Below are positions 34,012 through 42,761 of a DNA stretch of 64,000 nt, in pieces. Position 1 is the stretch's first letter. Each line of letters begins with the position of its first letter. The stretch is taken from NCBI RefSeq assembly GCF_003732545.1, contig NZ_AYKF01000088.1, positions 1-64,000 on the forward strand, given 5' to 3'. Both the position numbers and the translations under genes were made by a program. This DNA is from Salinisphaera orenii subsp. halophila YIM 95161 (GTDB lineage: Bacteria; Pseudomonadota; Gammaproteobacteria; Nevskiales; Salinisphaeraceae). The notes under the pieces were generated by a model. That model saw nothing but the letters and a program-made list of their open reading frames with translations. It was not told the DNA's origin and ran no database searches.

Positions 34012-34419
34012 CTAGGCCCGGGCATCGGAAGCGCTGGCTTCGCGGTCGGCGCGGACCTTGAACGCTGCGCCTGCCATGACGAGCGCGGCGCCGATGATTA
34101 CGAGCCAACCCCAGGACAGGCTCATGAACTGGACTGGCGAGAGGTTGGCCGGGTCGTCGTTTGTCTTCGCGCCGACGTAGATCACCAGCAGAAAACAGAC
34201 GAACAGCAGATTCAGCAGGCTGGCGAGCACGGCGACAATGGGCCTTTGCCAGTAGAAGCCGGCGGCCGCCGGCGCGGTGATCGCGAGCACGATGTAGGCC
34301 TGGACCTCGTTGCTGGACATCAGGCTAAGCGATGTCTGGGGTGTCGAGAGAATGGGCATGAAGACAGCGAAGGCCATGGCGGCGCAGGCGGCCAGACCGG
34401 TGATTTGTAGTTTTGTCAT
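34012..34419 (-). CDS. Small membrane protein of unknown function
   Basis: The 135-residue protein has four predicted membrane helices: LAACAAMAFAVFMPIL, VQAYIVLAITAPAAAGFYW, PIVAVLASLLNLLFVCFLLV and WGWLVIIGAALVMAGAAF. A short charged C-terminus follows. A Shine-Dalgarno (AAGGAT) precedes ATG 34419. I recognise no family. It follows the 248-residue exported protein by 38 nt and is probably co-transcribed with it. Confidence 0.65.
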   Translation of the reverse strand: MTKLQITGLAACAAMAFAVFMPILSTPQTSLSLMSSNEVQAYIVLAITAPAAAGFYWQRPIVAVLASLLNLLFVCFLLVIYVGAKTNDDPANLSPVQFMSLSWGWLVIIGAALVMAGAAFKVRADREASASDARA

Positions 34420-34457
34420 GACAGGATCCTTGATTGTTTGGATGGCAACGCGAGCGA

Positions 34458-35204
34458 TCAGGAATCAGCCGGCCAGCTCGCGAGGAGCGTGTCGTCGCTC
34501 ACACGCTGGCGATCGCCGACGGCATAGGCCTTGGCAGAGGTGATGCGGCCCTTGAGTTCCTTGACCGTGTTGTTGCCATAGCCCACTTGCGTGGTGCCGG
34601 CCGACAGCACCTTGATGGTGTAGACGATGACCACGCTGCGATCGATTCGGCCGGAACGGCTGGTGCGGCTTTCGATCATGGTCTGGGCGTCTTCCCGCGC
34701 GACGGGCAGGCCGTCGATATCCACGGCGTCGGCGATGGTCAGCGCATAGCCGGCCTGCGAGGTCCAGCTGTTCGGGTTGTAGAGCCGGCGGCCGAGCGAA
34801 ATGGGGTAGTAGGCGCCCTCTTCGATCGGGTCGAACGCGAACTGCTGTTTGTCGAAATCGTATTCACCGAACGAGGCGCCGGTGCGGATACGGAATACGA
34901 TTTCCTCGGGCCAGGCATCGACCGCGGCCTCGACTTTGGCGGCCGCATCTTCGAGCACGCCTTGCAGCGAGAATTCGTTATTGCGGTTCTGGGTATAGCG
35001 ATTCCAGAAGAACGCCTTGGCCAGTTCGGTCTTGTTCGCCGCGTAGTCGTAGTCCGACTGCTGCTTGAGCCAAGTGAGATAGAACATGGGTTCTTCGAAG
35101 GCGTAGGTGCCGTCGTCGTTGGGCGTTGGGCTGGGCACGGCGGCGGTGAGCGGTGCGCTGCACAGACACAGCAGGGCAGCGGCCATGAGATGGCGGTAGG
35201 TCAT
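34458..35204 (-). CDS. Exported protein of unknown function
   Basis: The 248-residue product has a clear signal peptide (HLMAAALLCLCSAPLTAAVP) and a mature domain with mixed strands and helices (MFYLTWLKQQSDYDYAANKT, VFRIRTGASFGEYDFDKQQF, SVVIVYTIKVLSAGTTQVGY). CAGGAG before the ATG supports the start. It may belong to a small periplasmic DUF family, but I cannot name it with confidence. It lies between a lipoprotein gene upstream and a small membrane protein gene downstream on the same strand, which suggests a compact envelope-protein operon. Confidence 0.65.
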   Translation of the reverse strand: MTYRHLMAAALLCLCSAPLTAAVPSPTPNDDGTYAFEEPMFYLTWLKQQSDYDYAANKTELAKAFFWNRYTQNRNNEFSLQGVLEDAAAKVEAAVDAWPEEIVFRIRTGASFGEYDFDKQQFAFDPIEEGAYYPISLGRRLYNPNSWTSQAGYALTIADAVDIDGLPVAREDAQTMIESRTSRSGRIDRSVVIVYTIKVLSAGTTQVGYGNNTVKELKGRITSAKAYAVGDRQRVSDDTLLASWPADS

Positions 35205-35273
35205 GGAAGACTCCTGAATAGAGGATCACGCGGCGCGGATTGCGACGCGGTTTGATGGGGTTCGCGGCTGCGT

Positions 35274-35660
35274 TTACTTGCGCTCGAGCATGAATTCAGT
35301 CGGTTGATTGGCGAATTCCTGCTGGACGCGTGCTGTGCCCGTGGCTTCCCACTTGAGTTGGTCTGACGGCTCGATGTAAGTGAACTTCATACCGCTGCCG
35401 TTCGTCTTGTTCCAGGCGACCAGGGCGCCGTTTTCGATGTGGAGGAACAGATCGTTACTTGGGTCGCCATCATTGTTGAAGTCGACCCGGAAATTGTCAT
35501 TGTTGCGCTCGATGGTCACGACACTGGTGTCGTTCGGATCAACGCTCTGCCATGTGTCGACGTACACGGCGCCAGGCTCGCTGCTGCAGGCCGTGACCGC
35601 GACCAGGAGCACGGCCGAGACGCCGGCAAGCACGGGGTGAAAAAGACTGGATGGGTTCAT
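35274..35660 (-). CDS. Small lipoprotein of unknown function
   Basis: The 128-residue protein begins with a lipoprotein signal (GVSAVLLVAVTAC, lipobox VTAC). The mature part reads like a compact beta protein (YVDTWQSVDPNDTSVVTIER, FLHIENGALVAWNKTNG, FTYIEPSDQLKWEATG). That pattern is reminiscent of small lipocalin-like or META-like domains measuring misfit between a sample and a reference, but no family is certain. I start at ATG 35660, behind GAGGT. A frame extending upstream to 35732 lacks a ribosome-binding site and would bury the lipobox. It is 69 nt upstream of the exported-protein gene. Confidence 0.65.
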   Translation of the reverse strand: MNPSSLFHPVLAGVSAVLLVAVTACSSEPGAVYVDTWQSVDPNDTSVVTIERNNDNFRVDFNNDGDPSNDLFLHIENGALVAWNKTNGSGMKFTYIEPSDQLKWEATGTARVQQEFANQPTEFMLERK

Positions 35661-35862
35661 GGTTCTGACCTCGTTGGTATGGGTGACGCCGCCCGACCGG
35701 CGAACCGGTGGAGCGGCGAGGTCAGATTGCACAAACAGCCGGGATTCAAGCTGTCGGCTGCCTTGCGCGTAGCTTTCGGTTAGCTTTCGTTATTCAGGAA
35801 CAATAAGTTACGAGCGCTAACGCGCGCGGTTCGTGGCCCGAAAATCAGCCGACGACCCGCAT

Positions 35863-35881
35863 AAAAAGGCGCTCACGCGCC
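35863..35881 (-). terminator. Intrinsic terminator overlapping the regulator stop codon
   Basis: On the minus strand a 5-bp GC stem closes a GTGA tetraloop that includes the TGA stop (35873-35875). It is followed by five T residues (35867-35863). The compact stem plus T-run supports termination right at the end of the winged-helix regulator gene. Confidence 0.6.
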
Positions 35882-37372
35882 GGATTGCTCATCGAGTTGC
35901 TCGCTTATCGCCTGTATTTGAGCCCGCTGCGAATCGGTCAGGACGCCGTTGTCCCAGGCGATCCGCAGCGCTTTCGCGTACGGCGCAGCGTCGGCGGCCC
36001 GATCCAGCGCGATCAGGCAGCGCGTTGCCTCGATCGCGATCGCGCTATCCACGGTGCTGTATTGCTGAGTGAGCGTCGGTAAGTTAAGCGTGCCTTCGAG
36101 CCGTGGGGCCTCGGTGTCGCAGTGGCCCCCTTCGCGCGCGGCGCGTGCGCGCGGAGCAATAAGGGCGCGGCTCCACCAGGTGCTGTAGTGGTACGGGAGT
36201 TCGCGGGTGATCGCCAGCGCGTCCTGAAACGTTGTGTAGGCCTCGTCCCAGCGTTCGAGTGCGATCAGCGCATGACCACGGCCGGCCAGCGCACCGGCGA
36301 CCGCGGTGCTGCTGCCGGCGAAGACCGGCGTCATCTGTTCGAGCAGATCATCGAAGACCGCAAGCCGATCCTCTGCGGGCAGCGTTTCGGCGGCGTGGGT
36401 GAGATAGCGCAGTCTCGCCGTCAAGCGCGTGGGTGCCGGATACTTCAGTTCGGCGGTCTCCAGCTCGTCGAGAATCGATTGCGCAGTGTCGCGATTACCG
36501 GCGGCGGCTTCGACAGCGACTAATCCGGCCTTGTAGTCCGGCGTGTCCGGCGCAGCCGTCAGCGCTGCTTCGATCCGTTGCCGCGCTCGGTCGTAATCGC
36601 CTTCTGCATAGGCCCGGAGCCCGTCGGCATAAGCCACGCCGGCCCGACTCGTCGGTTCCGAATAAGACTGGTTGCCGGACACGACGCGGCTGAGCCAGTC
36701 GGCGGTAATGTTGGGCGTGCCGAACAGGTGATAACGCAGCGTGCTGAGCGCGCCGACGGGCGCTGCGGGTTCGCCAGCCGGCGCGTCATCGCCTACGGGC
36801 GGATTTATGGGCGCGGGGCCTGACGTGTTCGCCTGCGATTTCGCCCATGGCCGCGGCGCCTCGCGACTGTCGAACACGTGCATCAACCCTAGCCCGGCGC
36901 CGGCGATTGCAATCACCCCAATGATGGCAGCCGCGGTATAGCCGATCGTTCGTCCGCTCTGATCTTTTTCGGTCAGAGTGGACGATGACGCAACCAGATG
37001 CTCGTCATCGTCCAGACGTCTCACTCGTTTTAGCTGGTAAGTGCTATGTCCTTTTTCGCCGGATTCGAGGCATTCGCTATCTGCGCCCAGCGCTTTGCGA
37101 GCCTTCCTGATCGCGCCGTAAAGAGTATCGGGCGCGACGGCGCCGTTCGACCAAATCGCATGCGCCAGTTCTTCGTGCTTCGCCCAATGATCATCGCGGC
37201 TGAGTAGATAAGCCAGAACCTGCGCCGCACGGGGCGGACATTTATCGCTTGAATCTTTCGCCATAAGCGTGCGCCGCCGCGCGTCAAAAATGGCGTGGTC
37301 GCCGATTTGCCATCGGCCTTCCAGTTTCCGCCAGTCGACCGTGCAGGCTTTTGCTGTTTTGGTTTTGTCCAT
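35873..37372 (-). CDS. Membrane-anchored winged-helix regulator (ToxR/CadC type) with TPR-like tail
   Basis: The 499-residue protein joins an N-terminal OmpR/PhoB-type winged helix to a membrane helix and a long periplasmic domain. The DNA-binding part covers about residues 12-115 (AQVLAYLLSRDDHWAKHEEL, then LYGAIRKARKALG as recognition helix). The membrane helix is TIGYTAAAIIGVIAIAGAGL (about 142-161). The periplasmic part has TPR-like helices (for example AYAEGDYDRARQRIEAALTA, and ALIALERWDEAYTTFQDAL). ToxR and CadC relatives sense envelope or external signals and activate transcription directly from the membrane. It lies upstream, on the same strand, of three small envelope-protein genes, which are natural but unproven targets. 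GGGGGAC precedes ATG 37372. Confidence 0.85.
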   Translation of the reverse strand: MDKTKTAKACTVDWRKLEGRWQIGDHAIFDARRRTLMAKDSSDKCPPRAAQVLAYLLSRDDHWAKHEELAHAIWSNGAVAPDTLYGAIRKARKALGADSECLESGEKGHSTYQLKRVRRLDDDEHLVASSSTLTEKDQSGRTIGYTAAAIIGVIAIAGAGLGLMHVFDSREAPRPWAKSQANTSGPAPINPPVGDDAPAGEPAAPVGALSTLRYHLFGTPNITADWLSRVVSGNQSYSEPTSRAGVAYADGLRAYAEGDYDRARQRIEAALTAAPDTPDYKAGLVAVEAAAGNRDTAQSILDELETAELKYPAPTRLTARLRYLTHAAETLPAEDRLAVFDDLLEQMTPVFAGSSTAVAGALAGRGHALIALERWDEAYTTFQDALAITRELPYHYSTWWSRALIAPRARAAREGGHCDTEAPRLEGTLNLPTLTQQYSTVDSAIAIEATRCLIALDRAADAAPYAKALRIAWDNGVLTDSQRAQIQAISEQLDEQSGA

Positions 37373-37601
37373 GTCGTCCCCCGAGTTAACCGCCGGCCTG
37401 CCCGAAGTCTTCGCCCATCGACGGCCGCGTCTATTTTTCCGCGCATAGTTCTAGCGTATTTCGCTGGTTTTGCCACGGCTCCCCGGGCGGATCCTGATGT
37501 TTTCGTTCTCGAAACCGTCGCGTTTGCGCGAACCGCCGAGACTGGTTACAACGGCTCGGCCCACCACAGCGCCCTCGTTCGTTTAACCGGATTGAACCCT
37601 G

Positions 37602-38366
37602 ATGCGTATCCGCGTGCTTTCCGATTTACATCTGGAATTCTTTGATGATCCGGCTGCGGCCGGCATCCGTGACGATGTCGACTGCGACGTGGTGGTGTTG
37701 GCGGGTGATATCGCGCAGGGGCTGGACGGCCTGGAATGGGCGGCGGATACCTTTATGTCGCGCCAGATGATCTACGTGATGGGCAACCACGAGTATTACG
37801 ACCACGATCTGCAATATCTCCTGGGTCAGGCCCGAAAGGACGCGCCGCGGCTGGGTATTCATCTGCTGGAAAACGATGAAGTCCGCCTGTGGGGCGTACG
37901 GTTTCTGGGTTGCACGCTGTGGTCCGGCTTCGACAGCCCGCGGCATTCCTGGCGGGAGGTGACCGATCATGCGCATATCGCGTTGGCCGATTTCAGCCAT
38001 ATCGGCAACGGCGACAAGGCGTTCACGCCGCTGGCGATGACCATGGAACACGACGCCAGCCGCGTGTGGCTTGAAACCATGCTCGATCCCGCGCTCCCAT
38101 CCGTGGTGGTCACGCATTTCTCGCCGGCGCGCGTGGGTTTGAACCCGCGCTTTGATGGCGGCGACGTGCTCACGCCCTATTTCCACAACCATCTATCGGA
38201 TCTCCTGGGTGCTGCGGTACCGCTTTGGATTCATGGCCATCATCACCACTCGTTCGACGAAACCGTATCCGGCCGTGACGGGCAGACTCGGATCGTGAGC
38301 AACCAGCGCGGATATGCCGACGAGACGACCGGTTTTTGCGCCGATTTCGTGGTGGAAATCGGATGA
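37602..38366 (+). CDS. Calcineurin-like metallophosphoesterase
   Basis: The 254-residue cytoplasmic protein has the metal-binding motifs of the calcineurin-like phosphoesterase fold in order: SDLHLEF near the N-terminus, VVLAGDIAQG, VMGNHEYYD, the VVVTHFSPAR histidine and the terminal GHHHHSF. These bind two metals that hydrolyse phosphoester bonds in nucleotides, proteins or phospholipids. The substrate is not evident. Its stop codon overlaps the start of a second phosphoesterase gene (ATGA at 38363), so the pair is coupled. It diverges from the membrane-anchored regulator across about 230 nt. Confidence 0.88.
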   Translation: MRIRVLSDLHLEFFDDPAAAGIRDDVDCDVVVLAGDIAQGLDGLEWAADTFMSRQMIYVMGNHEYYDHDLQYLLGQARKDAPRLGIHLLENDEVRLWGVRFLGCTLWSGFDSPRHSWREVTDHAHIALADFSHIGNGDKAFTPLAMTMEHDASRVWLETMLDPALPSVVVTHFSPARVGLNPRFDGGDVLTPYFHNHLSDLLGAAVPLWIHGHHHHSFDETVSGRDGQTRIVSNQRGYADETTGFCADFVVEIG

Positions 38367-39067
38367 CTGAACCGAACATTATCGTCTTGGGCGATACGCA
38401 CGGCGACCATGCCCACGTGATTGATCTGGCGCGCACGCATCGCCCGGATGCCATGATCCATGTCGGCGATTTTGATCTGGACGTGCCATTTGCAGATGCT
38501 TTCGCGGCAGTGCTCGAGATCTGCCCGCTGTATTTCGTGGCCGGCAATCACGACTTCGACAACGCGGATTATTACGATCACCTGTTTCAGAACACCGCCG
38601 AATTGAATCTGCACGGGCGAGTGATCGATGTACACGGGCTGAAGGTTGCCGGGCTCGGCGGCAATTTCCAGTCACGAATCTGGTATCCGCCGGATATTGA
38701 GCCCCGCGTAAAGAACCGGCGCGAATTCCTTCGGATATGCGGCAAGGGAAACTGGTGGCGCGGCGGGCTGCCGCTCAAGCGCCGGGGTGCGATCTGGCCC
38801 GACGAAGTCGATAATCTGGCAACGAAACGTGCCGATCTACTGATTACCCACGAAGCGCCGGGCTGTCATCGCTACGGCTTCGAGGCGCTGACGGAACTCG
38901 CACACGGCCTGGGTGCGCAAGCGCTGTATCACGGCCACGTTCACGTACAGTACGATCACGACACGGATGATTGCGGTTTGACGGTCCACGGCATCGCGCT
39001 CGGCGCGGCGGTGGATCTCGACGGCACGATTCTGCACTGGGGGCCGCGGTCTCAACGGCCATATTGA
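38363..39067 (+). CDS. Second metallophosphoesterase
   Basis: The 234-residue protein also has a calcineurin-like fold: VLGDTHGDH, IHVGDFDLD, FVAGNHDFD, a LLITHEAPG segment and the final YHGHVHVQY. It is clearly not a close copy of the preceding phosphoesterase, so the two probably have different substrates or act in sequence. I use ATG 38363 because it overlaps the upstream stop by 4 nt. A frame reaching 38336 would run far into the first gene. The 3' side up to the terminator at 39356 carries no gene. Confidence 0.85.
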   Translation: MTEPNIIVLGDTHGDHAHVIDLARTHRPDAMIHVGDFDLDVPFADAFAAVLEICPLYFVAGNHDFDNADYYDHLFQNTAELNLHGRVIDVHGLKVAGLGGNFQSRIWYPPDIEPRVKNRREFLRICGKGNWWRGGLPLKRRGAIWPDEVDNLATKRADLLITHEAPGCHRYGFEALTELAHGLGAQALYHGHVHVQYDHDTDDCGLTVHGIALGAAVDLDGTILHWGPRSQRPY

Positions 39068-39355
39068 GCGGCTCGCGAAAGTCAGTATTGGAGACTCAGG
39101 CCATCCCCCTCAAGCCGGTCGATTCCGACGAGTAACAGGGTCGAGTCTTTCATCGCGTGCAAATTCCCGGAACTGCCCCTCACTTTCGCGCTGTAACCGC
39201 GAAACGTCAGGCTCTCGAAGGGTTGACCGTGGCGGCGGGGTGCCGTTTTGATCAGTTTGTCTTATCGCGGTTGCCTGACGATTCGATCCACGACGCCGGA
39301 CACGGCGACGCGTACGCACAAGAGGGCTCGCTCACAGACCGACCCGCGTCACAGC

Positions 39356-39383
39356 AAAAAGCCCCGGTCGGCTGACCGGGGCT
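39356..39383 (-). terminator. Intrinsic terminator for the MDR oxidoreductase gene
   Basis: A perfect 10-bp stem (39360-39369 with 39374-39383) with a 4-nt loop is followed on the minus strand by a run of five T (39360-39356). It lies about 30 nt after the stop at 39414. Confidence 0.88.
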
Positions 39384-39413
39384 TCGTTGGTGATCACGCT
39401 CGTGTCGAACGGG

Positions 39414-40427
39414 TCAAATCGTCAGGCAGATCTTGCCGAAGTGCTGGTTGGTTTCCTGATAGCGAAACGCGTCGGCCAGCTCTTGCAGGGGGAAGGTTTT
39501 GTCGATGAGCGGCTCGATGTTGCTGGCCTCGATGGCGCGCACCATGTCCTGCTGCTGACGGCGATTGCCTACCAGCACGCCTTGGAGCCGAATCTGCTTG
39601 GCGAGCATCGGCATGAGCGAGACCTCGCCGGCCACGCCGCTCAACACGCCGATGACGGCGATATGCCCACGGACACGAACGGCCGTCATCGACTGTGCCA
39701 GCGTATCCGGGCCGCCGACCTCGATGACGTGATCGACACCGATACCGCCGGTGATATCACGCGCGGTCTGGCCCCAGTTCTTGTCCTGCTTGTAGTTGAT
39801 CAGGTGATCCGCGCCCAGTGCGCCGAGTCGCTCGAGCTTGGCGTCGCTCGACGAGGTGGCGATGACCGTGGCCCCGCAGTGCTTGGCGAACTGGAGCGCA
39901 AAGATCGAGACCCCGCCCGTGCCTTGCACGAGCACGGTTTCGCCCGGCTTTAGCGCGCCGTCTTCCATAAGCGCACGCCAGGCCGTCAGGCCCGCGGTGG
40001 TGAGCGTGGCCGCCTGGACAGGCGTGTAATTCGATGGCGCCGGAGTGAACGCCTGGGCCGAGCGGGTGACGCGTTCGCAGGCATAGCCGTCGATGCCGTC
40101 GCCCGGCACGGTGTCGAAGCCTTCGACTTCGGTTTCGCCGTCGTACCAGGTGGTAAAGAACGTGCTGACGACGTGATCGCCCACGGCAAACTCGGTGACG
40201 CCCTCGCCGATGGCTTCGACTTCGCCGGCACCGTCGGCCATGGGCACGCGGTCTTCGCTCAGCGCGCCCCACAGGCCGGTGACCACGGCATAGTCGTGGA
40301 AATTGAGGGAGTTCGCCCGAAGACGCACGGTGATTTCGCCGGGCCCAGGCGCGGCCACATCCCGCTGTTCGAGGCGGACTTTGTCGTAGCCGCTACCGGC
40401 ACCGACGACGATGGTTTGATTGGACAT
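39414..40427 (-). CDS. Zinc-independent MDR-family alcohol dehydrogenase/quinone oxidoreductase
   Basis: The 337-residue protein is a medium-chain dehydrogenase/reductase. It has the GroES-like N-terminal fold (SLNFHDYAVVTGLWG, PMADGAGEVEAIGEGV) and the NAD(P)H-binding turn VLVQGTGGVSIFALQFAKH. The usual Zn-binding cysteines of alcohol dehydrogenases are missing, so quinone oxidoreductase-like or enone reductase activity is more likely. I start at ATG 40427, seven bases after AGGAG. The TTG two codons earlier overlaps that site. It follows an ArsR-family gene by 62 nt, with a palindromic operator in between, which suggests induction by a reactive or metal stress signal. Confidence 0.88.
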   Translation of the reverse strand: MSNQTIVVGAGSGYDKVRLEQRDVAAPGPGEITVRLRANSLNFHDYAVVTGLWGALSEDRVPMADGAGEVEAIGEGVTEFAVGDHVVSTFFTTWYDGETEVEGFDTVPGDGIDGYACERVTRSAQAFTPAPSNYTPVQAATLTTAGLTAWRALMEDGALKPGETVLVQGTGGVSIFALQFAKHCGATVIATSSSDAKLERLGALGADHLINYKQDKNWGQTARDITGGIGVDHVIEVGGPDTLAQSMTAVRVRGHIAVIGVLSGVAGEVSLMPMLAKQIRLQGVLVGNRRQQQDMVRAIEASNIEPLIDKTFPLQELADAFRYQETNQHFGKICLTI

Positions 40428-40453
40428 ATCCAAGCTCCTTTAAACGATTCGTT

Positions 40454-40473
40454 ATTTCGTTAAAAAACGAAAT
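40454..40473. promoter_or_regulatory. Palindromic operator between the ArsR-like regulator and the MDR oxidoreductase
   Basis: ATTTCGTT (40454-40461) and AACGAAAT (40466-40473) are perfect reverse complements with four A between them. A second partial dyad (AACGA/TCGTT) overlaps at 40443-40453. The position, immediately upstream of the oxidoreductase and downstream of the ArsR-type gene, fits an operator for that regulator. Confidence 0.6.
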
Positions 40474-40489
40474 GTATGTCGAAAAGATA

Positions 40490-40789
40490 TCAGAGATTGG
40501 CGCGGATGTCGTCCAACAATGTGTCGATGGCAGCTTCGTTGCGGCGATAGTAGGTCCACTTGCCAATGCGCGTGGCCTGTACGAGTTCGGCGCGCTGGAG
40601 AATCGCCAGATGGGTCGATGCCGTCGACGGCGACATGCCCGCCTTGGATTGGATATGGCTCACACAGACGCCAATACCCACCGGATCGCCGTGCGCCTGG
40701 GCCGGGAAATGCTCGGCCGGCGCGCGTAACCAGGCCATGATCTGCAAGCGAGTATCGCTGGCCAGCGCCTTGAGTTGATCGACCATCAT
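40490..40789 (-). CDS. ArsR-family transcriptional repressor
   Basis: The 99-residue protein is an ArsR/SmtB-type winged helix (LKALASDTRLQIMAWLRAP, then the recognition part MSPSTASTHLAILQRAELVQ and the wing RIGKWTYYRR). There is one cysteine (GVCVSHIQ) and no clear metal-binding pair, so it may sense redox or an organic compound rather than a metal. The central insertion HFPAQAHGDPVGIGVC is longer than in minimal ArsR proteins. It starts ATGATG (40789 or 40786). The dyad at 40454-40473 is the likely binding site. Confidence 0.85.
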   Translation of the reverse strand: MMVDQLKALASDTRLQIMAWLRAPAEHFPAQAHGDPVGIGVCVSHIQSKAGMSPSTASTHLAILQRAELVQATRIGKWTYYRRNEAAIDTLLDDIRANL

Positions 40790-40923
40790 GCGTTCACGAT
40801 AACGGCTTCGTCGGGCGTTGTCGCCGAAAGTTCACGCAGCCATCTTGGTGGTGCGATCCGGCAAGTTGGTCACACACCCGCTGCTCGATGCGTATTCCTG
40901 GATCACCCAACGAGCGCTCGCCG

Positions 40924-41283
40924 CTAGTGCCAAAGCTTGTCGCGCGAGGCCTCGGCCGCTTGGAGACGTTCCAGATAGTCGTTCCAGTTCGCTTCGTAGG
41001 CATCGCCGAGCTCGCGCAGCTCTTCCCAGGAGAAGATGCCGGTGTTGTGGCCGTCGTCGAAGTGGAGCTGGATGGCGTAGTTGCCGACCGGTTCGATCTT
41101 GTCGACGCCGACGTCGCGCTTGCCGGTGACCAGTTCCATGGGGCCGCCGTGGCCGCGGACCTCGGCGGAGGGGCTGTAGACGCGCAGGTATTCCAGCGGC
41201 AGCTCGTAGCGGGCGCCGTCGGGGTATTCGACCTCGAGCACCCGGGATTTCTGGTGCAGTGTGATGTCGGTGGGTGCGTCCAT
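40924..41283 (-). CDS. DUF971 protein (gamma-butyrobetaine hydroxylase-like N-terminal domain)
   Basis: The 119-residue protein consists only of the DUF971 beta domain (LHQKSRVLEVEYPDGARYEL, VGNYAIQLHFDDGHNTGIFS, then WEELRELGD). It is a widespread small protein, and I know of no settled function. It ends the conserved cluster xerC - hslV - hslU - DUF971 seen in many gammaproteobacteria, although here a strong terminator (41303-41338) separates it from hslU. It starts with ATG 41283 after AGGAC. A fragment of its 3' end lies at 31621. Confidence 0.88.
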   Translation of the reverse strand: MDAPTDITLHQKSRVLEVEYPDGARYELPLEYLRVYSPSAEVRGHGGPMELVTGKRDVGVDKIEPVGNYAIQLHFDDGHNTGIFSWEELRELGDAYEANWNDYLERLQAAEASRDKLWH

Positions 41284-41302
41284 GGCGGATGTCCTGTAGG
41301 CG

Positions 41303-41338
41303 AAAAAAAGCCGGGCCGCGATGGTATCGCGACCCGGC
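41303..41338 (-). terminator. Intrinsic terminator after hslU
   Basis: On the minus strand a 12-bp stem (41327-41338 with 41310-41321, one G-U) and 5-nt loop lead into seven T (41309-41303). It is placed 22 nt after the hslU stop and is a very strong candidate. Confidence 0.92.
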
Positions 41339-41359
41339 CCGAGCGTACCGACCTGTCGA

Positions 41360-42718
41360 CTACAGAATATAGCGCGACAGGTCCTCGTCGGCAGCCAGGT
41401 CCTTGAGCTTGGAATCGACGTAGGCGGCGTCGATGGTCAGCGTCTCGCCGGTGCGGTCCGGGGCGTCGTAGGAGATCTCCTCCATGAGGCGCTCCATGAC
41501 CGTGTGCAGGCGGCGGGCGCCGATGTTCTCGGTGCCCTCGTTGACCTTGAACGCCATCTCGGCGATGCGGTGCACGCCGTCCTCGGTGAAGCTCAGCGTG
41601 ACGCCCTCGACGTTCATCAGCTCGCTGTACTGCTCGGTGAGCGAGCAGTGCGGCTCGGTGAGGATGCGCACGAAGTCCTCGGCCTTGAGCGCGTCCAGCT
41701 CGACCCGGATCGGCAGGCGGCCCTGCAGCTCGGGGATCAGGTCCGAGGGCTTGGCCACGTGGAACGCACCCGATGCGATGAACAGGATGTGATCGGTGCG
41801 GACCATGCCGTACTTGGTGGAGATGGTGGAGCCCTCCACCAGCGGCAGCAGGTCGCGCTGCACGCCCTCGCGGGAGACGTCGCCACCCGAGCCGCCTCCG
41901 GCGTCCGAGCGCTTGCAGACCTTGTCGATCTCGTCGAGGAAGACGATGCCGGAGTTCTCGACCTGCTCGATGGCCTGGGTCTTGATCTGCTCCTCGTCGA
42001 CCAGCTTGGCGGCCTCTTCGTCGACGATCTGACGATAGGCGTCCTTGATGCGGATCTTCTTGCGCTGGGTCTTGCCGCCCTGCATGTTCTGGAACATGGA
42101 CTGGAGCTGGTTGGTCATCTCCTCCATGCCCGGCGGCGCCATGATCTCCATGCTCTGCTGGTTCTGCTGGAGTTCGAGCTCGATCTCCTTGTCGTCGAGC
42201 TTGCCCTCGCGCAGGCGCTTGCGGAACGCCTGGCGCGTGGCACTCGACTCGCTGGCGCGCTGGTCGGACTCGGAGGCCTCCTCCCAGTTCTTGGGCCGCG
42301 GCAGCAGCGCGTCGAGGATGCGCTCCTCGGCGGCATCCTCGGCCTTGACCCGCACCTGGGCCTTGGCGGCCTCGCGGGTCATCTTCATGCCGACCTCGAC
42401 CAGATCCTTGACGATCGAGTCGACTTCCTTGCCGACGTAGCCCACTTCCGTGAACTTGGTCGCCTCGACCTTGGTGAACGGCGCGTTGGCGAGCTTGGCC
42501 AGACGGCGCGCGATCTCGGTCTTGCCGACGCCCGTGGGGCCGATCATGAGGATGTTCTTCGGCGTGATCTCGCCGCGGATGGCCTCGTCGAGCTGCATCC
42601 GCCGCCAGCGGTTGCGCAGGGCGATCGCGACCGAGCGCTTGGCATCGGCCTGGCCGATGATGTGGCGGTCGAGCTCGGCGACGATCTCGCGCGGGGTCAT
42701 CTCGTGGCGCGGCAGCAT
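41360..42718 (-). CDS. hslU: ATP-dependent protease ATPase subunit HslU
   Basis: HslU is the hexameric AAA+ unfoldase that feeds proteins to the HslV peptidase. This 452-residue protein has the conserved start [17 protein letters not shown], Walker [10 protein letters not shown], the GYVGKEVD pore motif, the inserted I-domain with [10 protein letters not shown], Walker [11 protein letters not shown], and the sensor-2 [12 protein letters not shown]. It ends [10 protein letters not shown], as in other HslU proteins. I start at ATG 42718, five bases after GAGG. An in-frame ATG at 42769 would overlap the hslV stop and add 17 residues. The gene follows hslV directly, so both are co-transcribed and probably under heat-shock control. 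Confidence 0.96.
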   Translation of the reverse strand: MLPRHEMTPREIVAELDRHIIGQADAKRSVAIALRNRWRRMQLDEAIRGEITPKNILMIGPTGVGKTEIARRLAKLANAPFTKVEATKFTEVGYVGKEVDSIVKDLVEVGMKMTREAAKAQVRVKAEDAAEERILDALLPRPKNWEEASESDQRASESSATRQAFRKRLREGKLDDKEIELELQQNQQSMEIMAPPGMEEMTNQLQSMFQNMQGGKTQRKKIRIKDAYRQIVDEEAAKLVDEEQIKTQAIEQVENSGIVFLDEIDKVCKRSDAGGGSGGDVSREGVQRDLLPLVEGSTISTKYGMVRTDHILFIASGAFHVAKPSDLIPELQGRLPIRVELDALKAEDFVRILTEPHCSLTEQYSELMNVEGVTLSFTEDGVHRIAEMAFKVNEGTENIGARRLHTVMERLMEEISYDAPDRTGETLTIDAAYVDSKLKDLAADEDLSRYIL

Positions 42719-42761
42719 GGGCGCCTCGCGGCGCTCCTCGCCGGCGGATCCGGGGGCTGTA

